Positions 31,233 through 42,659 of a stretch of 60,000 nucleotides of DNA are shown one piece after another. The notes under the pieces are model-generated. The model had not been told where the DNA came from. It saw nothing but the letters and a program-made list of their open reading frames with translations, and made no database searches. Every line of letters starts with the position of its first letter. Within the stretch, counting starts at the first letter, position 1. A program made the translations under genes and the position numbers. Where the stretch lies: contig NC_087069.1 of assembly GCF_963678635.1 (NCBI RefSeq), forward strand, positions 48,442,276-48,502,275. Reading direction: 5' to 3'. Origin of the DNA: Symsagittifera roscoffensis. Its lineage: Eukaryota > Xenacoelomorpha > Acoela > Convolutidae.

Positions 31233-32110
31233 AAGGGCACAACAATGAAGAAACACAAAAATTCAAGGCGAGACAAAATTGAGTTCGAACGTTTGAAAAT
31301 CTGGTCATGTCATACTTTCAAGCAATCAGACCTAGATGCAAAGTTGAAAGTTACTACACTACATGAACACAGAAAAAAAATCAATCGCTTCAGTGTTGAT
31401 GGTTATTGCAACCATTGTAAGACTGTTTTTAAAGCAAGGGTTTGTTATTTCCATTTTTGCCCTAGTCAATGAGCTAGAATAAGCCTAACTGATGATAATA
31501 TCAAACGAGGAACTAAAAAAGAGAAATGGATGAGCTTCGAATTGTTGGAGCTGTAATATAACTTTTCGATAAATTTTGCGATGTCAACAAATTCGAAGAA
31601 CTCGAAATGGATAGATATTCCCTCTTTTTGGCTTTGGCAGAAGGAGATTTAGACGAATGTATCCTCCTCAGCAAGCCAGCAGAATGGATTGAAATGCAAA
31701 GCAAGGACTGTCGCCAAGATTTCAGAGCAGATGGAAAAAATAACTTCTTCCACCGTACTTGCTGCTCTAAACATTAGAAACATGACAAGAGAGAACCTAT
31801 TTTGTTCAAGGAGGAGTTCAGATGCTCCGACATGTTATGCCTTTATAGTAAGACCTATTACTGTTACGATAGTAAAAAACAAAAAAATAAGATTACCACT
31901 AGAGGACTGAACAAACGCGCATTAGAGGACTCTGGAGATGGCCCCATGACGAGAACAGGACGAGGCAGTAAATTTGAAGTCAACGAATAGAAGATTTTAA
32001 ACGATGAACCATGTAGTCGCAATTTATGAAAAAACTAAAAAAAAAAGACTGAGCTACTTTTACGCCAAACGGGAGCTTGAATGTGATGGAAAACAAACTG
32101 AACCTCTAAA
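31233..32110 (+). pseudogene. PolB 3' fragment B (unit 2)
   Basis: Homology with PolB copy C starts near 31233 and includes the text around GTTCGAACGTTTGAAAATCT, GTTGATGGTTATTGCAACCA and AGCCTAACTGATGATAA. It then jumps, as in fragment A, across about 640 missing bases. The motif C site at 31607 reads MDRYS, so both T and the second D of D-T-D are changed. Downstream frames give LFKEEFRCSDMLCLYSKTY and GLNKRALEDSGDGP. It is convergent with protein X copy B and cannot encode a polymerase. Confidence 0.7.
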
Positions 32111-32312
32111 TTGGTAAAGAATGTGTAGTAAAATTTGTATACGATGCTAAAATTTAATACAATTTCTCTGTAATTAAAGTTGTTTTTGTTGGAAAACTGT
32201 TTTCCTTAACGTATGTACAAGACGTTTCTTAAAATGTGTGCAAATTTTGTATCGTTCATTTTCAAGTGTTCTTATTATTTTGAATCGTTTGGTGAGTTTC
32301 ATCCTGAACTAT

Positions 32313-32495
32313 TCATATATTCTCACAATTTTTATATGGTTCGTTTAAATCCCTCCGCATCACCTCCACCATATGCCAGACTTGCAATTGGATGTCAAGT
32401 CGTGCCAACAAAACTCCAGAGACAGTTTCTCGCACTTGAAATTGTACTAGATCAGGTGAAATTTTTACTGAGTACATAAAGTTGCCGCTTTTCAC
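32313..32495 (-). pseudogene. Protein X copy B, truncated
   Basis: The frame gives FMYSVKISPDLVQFQVRETV and VWHMVEVMRRDLNEP and then ends after five unrelated residues, so only the first third of the protein is left. It is more like copy A than the 6280 copy (RETVSGVLLAR). The deletion removed everything from the ITENQ motif onwards, including the acidic FPW region. Confidence 0.65.
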
Positions 32496-32659
32496 TGAGA
32501 AAAGCTTTTTGAGCTATAAGTTGAGTAAAAGCACGAAGAATGAGTGATTTAGAACGGAGAGATGAGGTAGTTGATGGTTAAATTGAATTAGTTTTAGTTA
32601 AAGTTGAGTTAGTGAAGTTGGAAATAAAAACATTTTGAGCCAAGAGTGAGGGATACCCT

Positions 32660-33740
32660 CAACTCGTGTGGGTTTAACCAGTCAGAAATGATTTTCCTCA
32701 TATGGTCTGTAGTCATGTCCATTCAGGTTTCAGCTCGCTCTATTTTGAAATAAGCATACAATTTTTGTATTTAAATCGTATCCAATCAGCAATAAGGTTC
32801 TATCATATAAGTGTTTCATTTCATGTAAATTTCAATCCCAGAAAAAGTTGCAATTTTGTTCTGGTTGTCGTATCCAATTAGAGAAAAATTCACCTTTTAA
32901 GGACTTAAATCTTCGAAATAGGTAAAAAATCATATAGAACGGAAATTGCAAAAACGAATGACAACAGGTTGTTTGTTGTAGAAATACGAAACAATGCCGA
33001 TATAAGTAACAAAAGAAAAAAATAAAAACAAGTAAAACCTCTGCAAGTTTTGTCATCTAGAAAGTTGAAAATTTGTAATAATTAATGAGAATTTGTTGAT
33101 TATTGAGAAGATAGTCACTTTTTATTTTGATGTAAGTTTGGGAGAACAGCTCGAATTTGACAGCTCGAAATAAAGTAAATATTCTTCCAAACTGAATCAA
33201 GCTGAATTTTAAACTTTAAACTTTTTTTGAAAAAATTGAGGAATAAAGAAATTTGCTGGAGAGTTTCGACAAATTTGTGAATTTGGTGAGATATAAAAAG
33301 AGTATTTGAAATATTATTGTACGAATTTTTGATCAATATCAAATTTTCAAAGATAAACAAAAGTTCTTTCTTTCTCAGGTGTAATTCAGCCGTAAATTTA
33401 AAGCTTTGATACTCAAAATTAGCTGCAAAAGTAAACTTTTTGATTGAGAAATTTTTTCTAAAGAGAACTTAACTTAGAAGAAAAACTCTATTTTGTACAA
33501 AAAAAACGTCCAAAAAATTATGAAAAATGTAACCATCTTTTCCGTCAGTTAGAAAATCAGTCTTTTTTCTTTTAAAGCAACTCGAGAAAACTGAAATGTT
33601 TTTGATTGAAATTTTTCAAAAACTATCAAATTTTTCGAAAAAGGACAGAGGGATCCCTTCTAGAAGATGCTAGACTCAGATTGGTTATTCTCCAAAAAAT
33701 AGTATTACTAAAACGAAACTCAATTTTGATTGGTTGATTT
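32660..33740. promoter_or_regulatory. Divergent promoter region between protein X copy B and PolB copy C
   Basis: Near protein X, CCAAT or near-CCAAT boxes stand forward at 32679 (CCAGT), 32719 (CCATT), 32782 (CCAATCAG) and 32874 (CCAATTA). Near PolB, GATTGGTT stands in reverse at 33679 and 33728. The phrase GCCGATATAAGTAACAAAAG in the middle (about 32996) is also present in the left copy at 7264. This is the complete version of the region cut by R2 in unit 2, though its boxes are more eroded than at 6960-8180. Confidence 0.5.
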
Positions 33741-33825
33741 TCCTTAAGCAACAGCAAAAAAAAAAAAATTTTTCTTAAGCAACAGCAAAAAAATGATTTT
33801 TCTTAAGCAACAGCAAAAAAAATCT
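33736..33825 (+). repeat. Three tandem TTTTCTTAAGCAACAGCAAAAA units
   Basis: TTCCTTAAGCAACAGC, TTTCTTAAGCAACAGC and TTTCTTAAGCAACAGC follow each other with A-rich spacers of variable length. They are placed where the 54-bp ATTGG array stands in the left copy of the promoter. Confidence 0.75.
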
Positions 33826-33938
33826 AATTCCATTTCGAAAATCCTTCACGTTGAAAGCAATCGCTCTGTACTTCGTTTGAATACAAGAAATTACTTTCCA
33901 ATTTTTTCAACAATTCAAAGTAAATATAAATAGTGTTT

Positions 33939-34100
33939 GGACATTTCAATTCTCCCAATTTTGTAAGTACCATGTATTTTTTTTAAATTTTGGTACATGC
34001 TAAATCTCCCAATTTTTTGGGACACTTCAATTCTCCCAATTTTGTAAGTACCATGTATTTTTTTTAATTTTTGGTACATGCTAAAATACCCATTTTTTTG
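33939..34100 (+). repeat. 81-bp tandem duplication of the PolB leader
   Basis: GGACATTTCAATTCTCCCAA at 33939 recurs as GGACACTTCAATTCTCCCAA at 34020, and both run through GTAAGTACCATGTATTTTTTTTAA to GGTACATGCTAAA. GTAAGTACCATG looks like a 5' splice site, so the duplication doubles a potential donor just ahead of the PolB start at 34102. Confidence 0.75.
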
Positions 34101-34101
34101 G

Positions 34102-34391
34102 ATGCCAGCACTCAAAAGAAAGGAAAAAGTGAAATGCGAGACTGTGGTAAAGAGTACAGGAGAGCCAATGCGGCTCGAAATGGCAAAAGTTTCGTGCCAA
34201 GAATTTTTTCTTGTCCCGAATGTAGTTATTGTACTTACAAACAGCAAGAAGCAAAACTCCATACGAGCAAGAAACACGTAATATCAAACCGAACGTCAAC
34301 AAAGTGTGTATTGTGTGAGATTGAATTTTCGAGCTATTATTCACTCCAACAACATCGTAGGAAAGATCACGGGTTGAAAGCAGGAAACTGA
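34102..34391 (+). pseudogene. Zinc-finger N-terminus of PolB copy C (unit 3)
   Basis: The ATG at 34102 opens MPALKRKEKVKC, matching the left copy at 8391. One frame change near 34135 is needed to enter the frame that reads FSCPECSYCTYKQQEAKLHT and then a classical C2H2 finger, CVLCEIEFSSYYSLQQHRRK followed by DH (C-x2-C-x12-H-x4-H), ending at 34391. The fingers probably target the polymerase to DNA or a terminal protein. The frame change shows the gene is broken from its first exon. Confidence 0.6.
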
Positions 34392-37300
34392 GTGATTCTG
34401 TTGCTGATTTAATAAAAATCTTGAAAAACGAGGAGGCTAGTGATCAGCTACGAGTTGAGTTGAATAGCTGTTAAAATTCCTTGACAGATACTGATATGGA
34501 AAATAAATGACACAAGGTATTGAAATTTTAACTCTCCAAACTAAATCCTTATCTATTTAATGAAAAACTGGATCAAATCCCTGAAAAACTTGATTGCGCC
34601 GTAAAATCAACATTCCCTTGAGATTTGACTTACCTGATATGGAAACTGACAAAAATCGTTATTTCTACGCTCATGAGAATAACACACTCTTTGATAAGAC
34701 TATGCTAACTTTTTACTAAAATAGAGAGGTGGCCAATATACAGAACAAAGTCAATAAGCAAGATATCACTGAAGCTTGTATACAGGAGAGACAAAATACA
34801 AAATGACGATTCAAGTTGATCACTAATATAACAATTTTTGCGGCACTGCTACAAAACGTAACCACGGGATGTCCAGATTCAGTGATTACCGAACCACTTC
34901 TGAGAATTAATCAAAAAACGGTTGGATTTCGGATCAAAACTGAAAACCACCATACAATGACAGTTTCTGTTTGCTTCGAGCGCTTGCAGTTCATTTTTAC
35001 GGATTAACTAATCCCGAAACGTCCACCTCCAAAAACTTTAAAGAGTTTCGATGATTAATCTACCAAACGATGAAGACGTAGTAGAGAAAAACATCTTTGT
35101 CTGCGATATCGACAATTAAGCTGGAGACTTTGCGGGAGATTTAGCTCGGGGAATTATCGGTAAACTCGACCTTACAGTAAAACTTCTACGATACAACAAC
35201 CACAATTTTTACGTCAATAATATCGAAAACTTCTTAAAAGCTTTCGATACCCAACTTGCGATACAATTTTCCACAAGGCATACCATTTTAACTGGAGCTT
35301 TCTACGATTCAAAGATCGAATCACAATCATTTACTCTAGAAATGTTTACACTCTACGTGAGACGCTATTTGAAAAACTGGATGACTTCCAAAATAGCGTA
35401 TACCAAAGAACAAACTTTATTCAAAAACATCGCCATTTTTCAAAATGAATCAATTGGTGTGCCATCCACAAAAATAAGACCAACCGAAACAATAACTTAG
35501 ATTGGTAAACATTAACCATTTCAGTATCAATTTCATACAGTTTAGTTATCAAAAATCCATAATCCCTCATTATTGAATTCGTGGAAAACCCGCAACTCTT
35601 GATGGTGAAAAATGAAGCAGAGATGCGATCAAAAAGTCTGGAAAGTGAAAATAACGTCAAAAAGCGGCTACACACAGTTTTCAGCATCCTTAAAGATTGT
35701 GGCATATTCAATAAAAATAAAGCAAGAGGATACGAGGACAATTTATCTAGGATGAAAGAGAAAAAAGACGCATCCACTCGCTTCTCAGAATTCAGTTGAT
35801 TGATTTAAAATATGTTAGGAGAGATACACTAATACTGTATCAGTATTTGAATTCAACAGTGGTCGGTTTGATATAAACCTCATTAAATCAAATCTCATTC
35901 CCTACTTGATCAAAAAAAAAGAAATTGAACTTTCAGTTATCAAGAAACCAAACGACTTTGTTTCGTTCAAACATGGAGACCTTCTGCTTCTGAACCTTAT
36001 GAAACTTTTGTGTAGAGCTACTTTTTATACTATCTCTATGAGCTTACAAAGCCAGTGAGATGGAAGGATACTTTCCATACGAGTAGTCTGATACTCCCAA
36101 CAAGCTTGATGGACAACACCTACCATCGTATGATAATTTTTACAGTAAACTGAAGAATAGTAACCCTCTGGATGAAGAGTTTGATGATTATCAAAAACTC
36201 CTGAATGATGAAAAAGTTTAGTTTGAAAATCAAACCACCTAAGAGATTGGAAAACTGCAACTAACTGAAATCTGTTTGGAAACATGATGAAATATCAGCC
36301 TTCCGATATTTTCTACAGGTTTATAACAACAAAGATGTTGTTCCTACCCTTGAAGCTATGCAGATGGTGATTGAGTTTTATATTGACAAAGGTATAAGCT
36401 TGTTAAATCTCGGCTGCACACTGCCAAAGCTAGAGGAAATCTGTCTACACAAGTCAACCGAATATAAATTTTACCAATTTTTTTGGGTGATAGTGACGTG
36501 TTTGAAAAATACGGTAAAAAATGACAGATGGTCCTCGGTTGATTTCACAAGGAAAGCAGTAGCAAATGAGACTTTTTTTTTGGAAAATCAAAAAACTTGT
36601 GGAAATAAATCGTTGGGCTTGATGTCAGTCAATTCTACCCTTTTTCCATGTGTCAGGATTTGCACACAAGATCTTGTATACAATATGTGACAACAATGAT
36701 GAAGTACAAAAAACCCATGGCAAGAGAAAATCGAGTTCGAACGTTTGAAAATGAGGTCATTTCAAATTTTCAAGCATCCAGACACGAATTTAAAATTGAA
36801 AGCTACTACACTATAGGAAAACAGAAAAAATTGACTATCTCAGTGTTGATGGTTATTGCAACCATTGTAAGACTAATTTTGAAGAGATGGGTTGTTTTTT
36901 TTGGTCCTTGTCAAGGAGCTAGACCAAGCCTAACTGATGATGAATTCAAACGAGGAGCCAAGAAAAAAGAAAAGGATGAGCTTCAAAAAATTACATCCGA
37001 GAAAAAGAATACTCCATAGAGAAGTGTGGGAGCGTAGTTTGTGGGATCAATTTAAAAATAACGTAAACTTGAAAAATCACGTTGGAGCAAAGTTTACCTT
37101 AAAAAGACCAAAATTGGGGAATATTCGAAGACATATGCAAAAGAAAACGGTTTGTTTAAACAACAGCAAGGAATGTTGATATCGATCCCATTTTTATAAA
37201 AGGAAACATTGATTACGCCACTTTTCAATTTTTACTTGGATCTTGGAATACAGTGTACAAAAAATCATCGCTTTGTAAAATACCGCGTTAAGTATTCAAC

Positions 37301-38060
37301 AGTTTCGTTCTGTCTGTTGCTGATGATAGGCGAGCCAGTGATGAAAAAACATTATCTGGTGTGGTTGCCGAAACAATGAAAATGCTAGGAAGCAGTTTCT
37401 ATGGCTATCAATTAAAAGACATATCAAAACCTACGATGACAAAAATCTTGGAGACGAAAAAAAACCACAAGGCTATTATAACAAGTTCCTCAAGAGACTC
37501 AATATCCAAGCTAAAGATTTGAATGAAGTGGAGTCTGTTAAATCTGCTATAGAGCATTATGAACCAATTATAGATTAATTCTTTATACTACAGTATGACA
37601 AGTTGAGAATCTTGGAGCTGTGTTATTTTTTTATCAGCTTTGCGACGTCAACAGTTTTGAAGAACTCAAAATGGATACACATTCATTCTATTTGGCTTTG
37701 GAAGAAGAAGCTTTAGATGAATGTATCCTTCCCAGCGAGCGATCAGAATGGACTGAAAAGCGAAGCAAGGACTGTCCAGACAAATTCAGAGCAGATGCGA
37801 AAAACAACATTTTCCCCCGTTCTTGCTGCTCTAAACATATCAAACATGATAACATGACAAGAGAGAACCAAGATTGTTTAAGAAAGAGTTCAGACGCACC
37901 AAAATGCTGTGCCTGTGTAGTAAAATTTATTGATGTTACGATAATAAAAGTCAGAAGTATACGTTTAGCAATAAAGGGTTGACCAAAAGCGAATTAGAAG
38001 ACTCTGGATATGGCCCGATGGCGAAGTATCTGCAAGTAGATGACTAAAAGAGGATTTAAA
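34392..38060 (+). pseudogene. Family-B DNA polymerase, copy C (unit 3), nearly full length but dead
   Basis: Landmarks run in the order of a protein-primed type PolB. Near 35436 the exonuclease I site reads AIFQNESIGV, where D-x-E is expected, so the first acid is Q. Motif A at 36621 reads DVSQFYPFSM, with the metal-binding D kept. Motif B at 37379 reads KMLGSSFYGYQ (K-x3-N-S-x-Y-G with N changed to S). Motif C at 37671 reads MDTHS, the second catalytic D being H. Many frame changes and stops lie between, and there is no frame over 130 codons. It would have replicated the Polinton-like genome. Confidence 0.75.
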
Positions 38061-39130
38061 ACTATTAAGCATGCAGTTGTCAAATATGATTCAGTTAAAA
38101 CAGGACTATTTTTAATATAGAAAGGAGTTTAAATCTGATGGAAAACATACTAAATCTCTAATTTTGTAAGAAACTATTTAGTAAAATTGTAGACGATGCT
38201 GTAAATTAAAACATCTTCTCTGTAATTAACTTTTTGCCTTCGAACGAATTGTTTTCGAACGCTACGTTTGGGTTAACAATGTTTTGTTTTTTGATTAAGA
38301 AAACATTTAGAAACTGAAACATTGCTGAAACGAAAGTTTTTTTACAAATCCTCATACATAAGGAAATCTACAAATTATCCTAATACATGGAAAATTCGGG
38401 CTCCGAAGAAAACTTATCATCTGGAACTTGTTATTTTAAAACATTGGGAAACCTATTCCCTCTGTTAAAGCTTTAGGTGAAGACCCGGTAGTCTATAGCA
38501 TATGTTTATACATGGGGGTATACATTCCCGCGCTAAACTAACCAAAATATACTACTAATTTTATTTTTTTTCATGGTATTACTGCTCGATAGACCATAAA
38601 TCGCCCTGATACGAGCAGTTCTGTTTTAATAGTTTGGTATTAAGGCAAAATCTACCACATATTACTTAAAATCGCGTGTGAGAAGATTATTTTGCTCAGT
38701 TTGTGGGTTGTGGAAAGATGATACGGACATTTTTCCGCCTTTCACAGGAGTTGAGTTGTTTATAGAGTTTTTTGGTATTCAAATTGATTTGCGCAAAATT
38801 ATTTGCGCACTGTGGACATCGATCCCTTGCTACACGACTACGCTAATCTGACTCTCAAACGAGTCTTATTATGCTGATCATTTATCAGTTTGATGTATAT
38901 TAATGGAAACTGTTCATGAAAAGAAAAATTTTCATCACTACAAAATCGTTCCAAAACGAATTAAGGCAAGCTAGGTTACTTTAATTTCGTACTCTCACGC
39001 TCATGTCATATCTTTATACATAGAAGTCTACCTAAACACCCCCTTTCTGTCTAGCGCCGAAATATACAACTACTGTATGAGTGTTGAGTTGAATTATTTG
39101 AGCTATACATGGTATCGAAGTGAATAATAT
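38061..39130. other. Spacer after PolB copy C
   Basis: The first 170 bases still resemble the 3' flank of PolB fragment B (TCTCTGTAATTAA...TTCCTTAACG type). The rest is AT-rich DNA without a frame I can support. No protein X copy follows here, so the tandem array ends at this point. Confidence 0.45.
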
Positions 39131-39136
39131 CCAAAT

Positions 39137-40826
39137 TCATATGGAATTAAAGTCCAAATTGAGTAGTACTGGTCGACCTTTAAACAAATCATTTTCACTG
39201 ATGGCGAAAATGGTTGAGTCATCAGTAGGACACACGGGAAGGATACTGTTCTTTGGGGGCAATATGTTATGCACTTGTTGTAGTTGTGTCTCATGTCCGG
39301 CTTCCACATTCTTCAAGTCTTTCTCGAGGTCTACTCTGTACACACCCGTGTTATTGTTCTCATCATCCCCCACCCATAGATATCCTTCGTGTGGTTGTCC
39401 GGATGGTGTCCAAACAAGGGAGAATACTTCATCCACTCCAGTGGGGACCACATACTTCACATTCACTGTACTGTTTGCAGAAGAGGAGGGCGAGGACGAT
39501 GAAGAAGATGTTTGATTGTCACGTGATTGTGGTGGCAATGAGACCACTGCAATTTTTTTTTTGTAAAAGATCCACAACTGAGAAGGAGAGTGGTCTCATT
39601 GACCAACAAACAAACACTCCAATTCACACAGTCCAGTTTCATGTCCAGATGTGACAGAGTGTGGACTCTTCTCACTCTATTTCTGTAAATTGCTACACTA
39701 TCCCACCTCTCATACTCATCTCTCAAATCAGAAACTACCAACGCGATTGTGTCTCTCTTTGATAGCAAGAACCAATGTACACTCTTCCCATTGAGCAATC
39801 CTCTTGTATCTAACTCAGTGTTGCTACTCTCCTTCTTCTTCAGACTGTGCCGGTCCAACTCCTCCACTCTTTTCACTTCTCCTTCCTTCTGCGTAACCAC
39901 TCCATACATAGTGTTGCTTACTTCCTCCATACAAATGTCATCCAACAGATCTGCGGTTCCCCTGACCTCCTCCCAATCCATCGTCTTCTTCAGTTCCAAC
40001 TTGTCATTTGCCTCGTTCACACCAATCACTCTAATCACACCACATTCCCCGTCATGAAACATCACTTCTCTTGTCTCCCAATTATATACCGCCTGAACAC
40101 ACACAATATCCTCATCCATCTTCCCTGTTTCTTTCACTCCAACCAACACTCTATCCTTCCTCTCGTCCTTCTTTTCTACAGTCCCTCCCCCCACATTCTC
40201 ACCCAATCCTACAATTATCCGTCCTTCTGAACTGCTACTTCCTAAGTCGTTGCCCCACTCATCAGCTCTACTTGGCTTACTATCACTAGTTGACGCCATA
40301 AGGCCACTCTCTGCAACCAGCTGCGCTCGTCCACCGTCCGCAGAGCCAGAACTTCTATCATCTTCACTAATCGCCACTGCGTCGCCGAATATGTCTTCAA
40401 ACGAACGCTCAATTTTACCGAATTGATCAAATAATTTAGCCTTGATTTTCTGAATATCAGCCATCTGACATTTCAGTGAAGTTCGCACATAACTTGAAAT
40501 TTCCTCGATAGCACGCGTGGATTCGCTTCTCAGGATGGATTCCCGTTTGCGTTCGACTGTTTTAATTTGAGCCACAACCGCCTGCCACTCTTTTAAAAAG
40601 TCACTTAGCTTCTCACAATCTTCTCTGTAATTTGAGATACGTGCCTGGATTCTCTGCTGTGGCTCTAAGTATACGTTCATTGTTGTGACTCCGTGAGTCT
40701 TCCAGTCTTTATGATCTTGTTCCCAGCAAACTTGACAAACAGCAGTGGAGCATGGGTTGCAATAGAATTGCACTGCCTTGCCAGGGTGTTTTTCGCAGAA
40801 GTTCACAGATGGAGTTTCCGTCCTTT
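39137..40826 (-). CDS. B-box / coiled-coil / propeller-like protein (TRIM-like), one A10 frameshift
   Basis: A splice-acceptor-like tract (TTTTTTTTTCAG) ends at 40827 and the exon follows. It encodes a B-box zinc finger (FCEKHPGKAVQFYCNPC, then CQVCWEQDHKDWKTH), a helical coiled-coil section (RIQARISNYREDCEKLSDFL through KIKAKLFDQFGKIERSFED), a serine-rich acidic linker, and a beta-rich region with repeated strands such as NWSVCLLVNETTLLLSCG. The frame then hits a run of ten A's at 39553-39562. One base shift continues it with VFSLVWTPSGQPHEGYLWVG to a stop at 39137. The order B-box, coiled coil, propeller-like is that of TRIM/NHL proteins. The true start is upstream in another exon; the GTG at 40806 is not a start. 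Confidence 0.7.
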
Positions 40827-40829
40827 CTG

Positions 40830-41330
40830 AAAAAAAAAATCATTTCTACGATTTAATGAAGTTTTGAACTTAGCCAAAAAGTTACAAGAATAGGAATATG
40901 AGTAACTGTGAGTTTTTCTTTGTTAACTATTACGACAAATCAGTCTCGAAGGGTAGTACCAACACATGCGAGCTATTCTGTTTTTTAGAAGAGCCGTTGT
41001 CGAGCCATTTGGAACAATCGTTTACCTATCTTTTGATTTTTTTCATTGTGGGTTGAAAAATTTGGCCCCACCGTACAGCAACAAGCATTTATCGACCATG
41101 GTGGCTTTTAAACGGCCTACTTATCAACTAACAACTACCAGCTACGTTGTATCCGATTTAGCAAAGTTCCGGACAAGAGTTTTTAAAATTGTTTAGAAAA
41201 CTATACAACATTTTGACTCAAGTTAATACTGGTGATCATAGCGTTGTTTTGTATTCAATATTACGATGCCAAGCTCGGTTTTATGACTGATCACAAATTT
41301 GTGCGTTCACGCGTCTGGATTATACGGAAA
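40830..41330. other. Sequence upstream of the B-box exon, no gene recognised
   Basis: A plus-strand frame of 76 codons at 40966 has no recognisable features and is opposite to the gene. The stretch is probably intron of the B-box gene. Confidence 0.35.
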
Positions 41331-41352
41331 CAACTTTTGCGAGTCTTGGAGA

Positions 41353-42127
41353 CTTTTGTCAGTGGATTTCACAATCAAATGATTCCTATACAAATGATCC
41401 CTGTACCAAAAGTTTTTTGATCGTTGAAAATCATATCATTAAAAGTCGCTGGACTCCACCATTTGCCAGTGGATTCCGCAGTCAGTTTATACTTTTTGTC
41501 ACTGGGTTCCACTGTTTTTCAGTGGATTTAGCAGCCAATTTTTCTTTCTGTCACTTTATCCCACTAGTACATGTATCAGATCCATGTTTTCATTACTTAA
41601 ATTTTATATCGTTAAATAAACGTATCATCTGCCTTTTCGAATACATTTCGCCTTAGTTTAGACATCAGATTACAAATTTTATTTCAATTCCCAAAAGTTT
41701 TATCCCCCTTTTTCACTAATGAGAGAAGTTCATTCATAGTTACCCTCCAGCATTTGCGACATCAGTCTTAAATACTGAGGGGTAAACCCCCCTCTTGTCT
41801 CATATGCTGATATAATTTGTCTTCTAAAATTTAAATAAAAGGGAAATAGATCTAAAATTGAAGGGGTTACGTTTTTTACAAATATATAAATCAATTAACG
41901 AAAAATGGGTCCCATACTTATTGCTCCAATTAAAAGTGTGCTTGTCCAACCCAGTGACAGAAAGAAAAATTGGCAGCTGAGTCCACTGACTAACAGTGGA
42001 ATCCGGAGACTAAAAGTGTAACATGACCGCGGAAACCACTGAAAAATATTGAAATCTAGCGACATCTAATGGAATCGGTTTCAACGGCCAGAACACGTTT
42101 GTCCATGGAATCCAGTGACAAAAAATA
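41353..42127. mobile_element. Inverted-repeat (foldback-like) element built of CAGTGGATTCC motifs
   Basis: The left arm (about 41353-41560) is the imperfect reverse complement of the right arm (about 41950-42127). The best part is CAGCCAATTTTTCTTTCTGTC at 41532, matching reversed GACAGAAAGAAAAATTGGCAG-type text at 41957. Within both arms [CT]AGTGGATTCC or CACTGG[AG]TTCC variants recur every 25-60 bases. The 390-base centre is unrelated AT-rich DNA without coding capacity. A further motif (AATCCAATGACAGAAAGAAA) lies at 42176. I do not recognise the family. Confidence 0.6.
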
Positions 42128-42659
42128 ACGTGTCGGAATTATGTGTGGTGATCATCCAATGATGTGATTGGTTAATCCAATGACAGAAAGAAAAATTGAC
42201 TTAATTGCTGCGGGGCGTGTTGCTTTTAAATTGAAGGGATTTGTCTCAGAAAAATAATTGACCCAGCAGCAAAAATTATCCCGTCAAAAGGATATATATG
42301 CGGAATCCAATGAGCAATTTCATAAACCAATTTTGTAATGTTTTAGAATGTAAAGAAAACCAGGCGACAAGCTTACTTATTCCACAAACGTCATGTTTGT
42401 TTATACCACATATTATCTCAAATACTGACATACTTGTCAACCCGCTGCAAAAAGGGGCAATTAAATTCATCTTCATCGACCAAAAACAACAATGAATTGA
42501 TTTTGAAGCTATTTTTTAACAAACAAAAGTATCAGTTTGAGAAAGTGTCAAGTTTAGAACAGGTTCTATGTGATTCAGTTGTGGCCATGAACAAGAGAGA
42601 TCCTAAATCAAATTAAAATTAACAGCAGCCAAGCAGCTACAAGTACTTTACGCACCTAG

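Noticed and set aside
33915-34277. Minus-strand frame with a 27-residue repeat
   Set aside because: It is produced by the 81-bp duplication of the PolB leader and lies antisense to the zinc-finger exon.
39120-40289. Several plus-strand frames over the B-box gene
   Set aside because: Shadows of the minus-strand B-box exon, rich in Ser/Pro/His without any domain.
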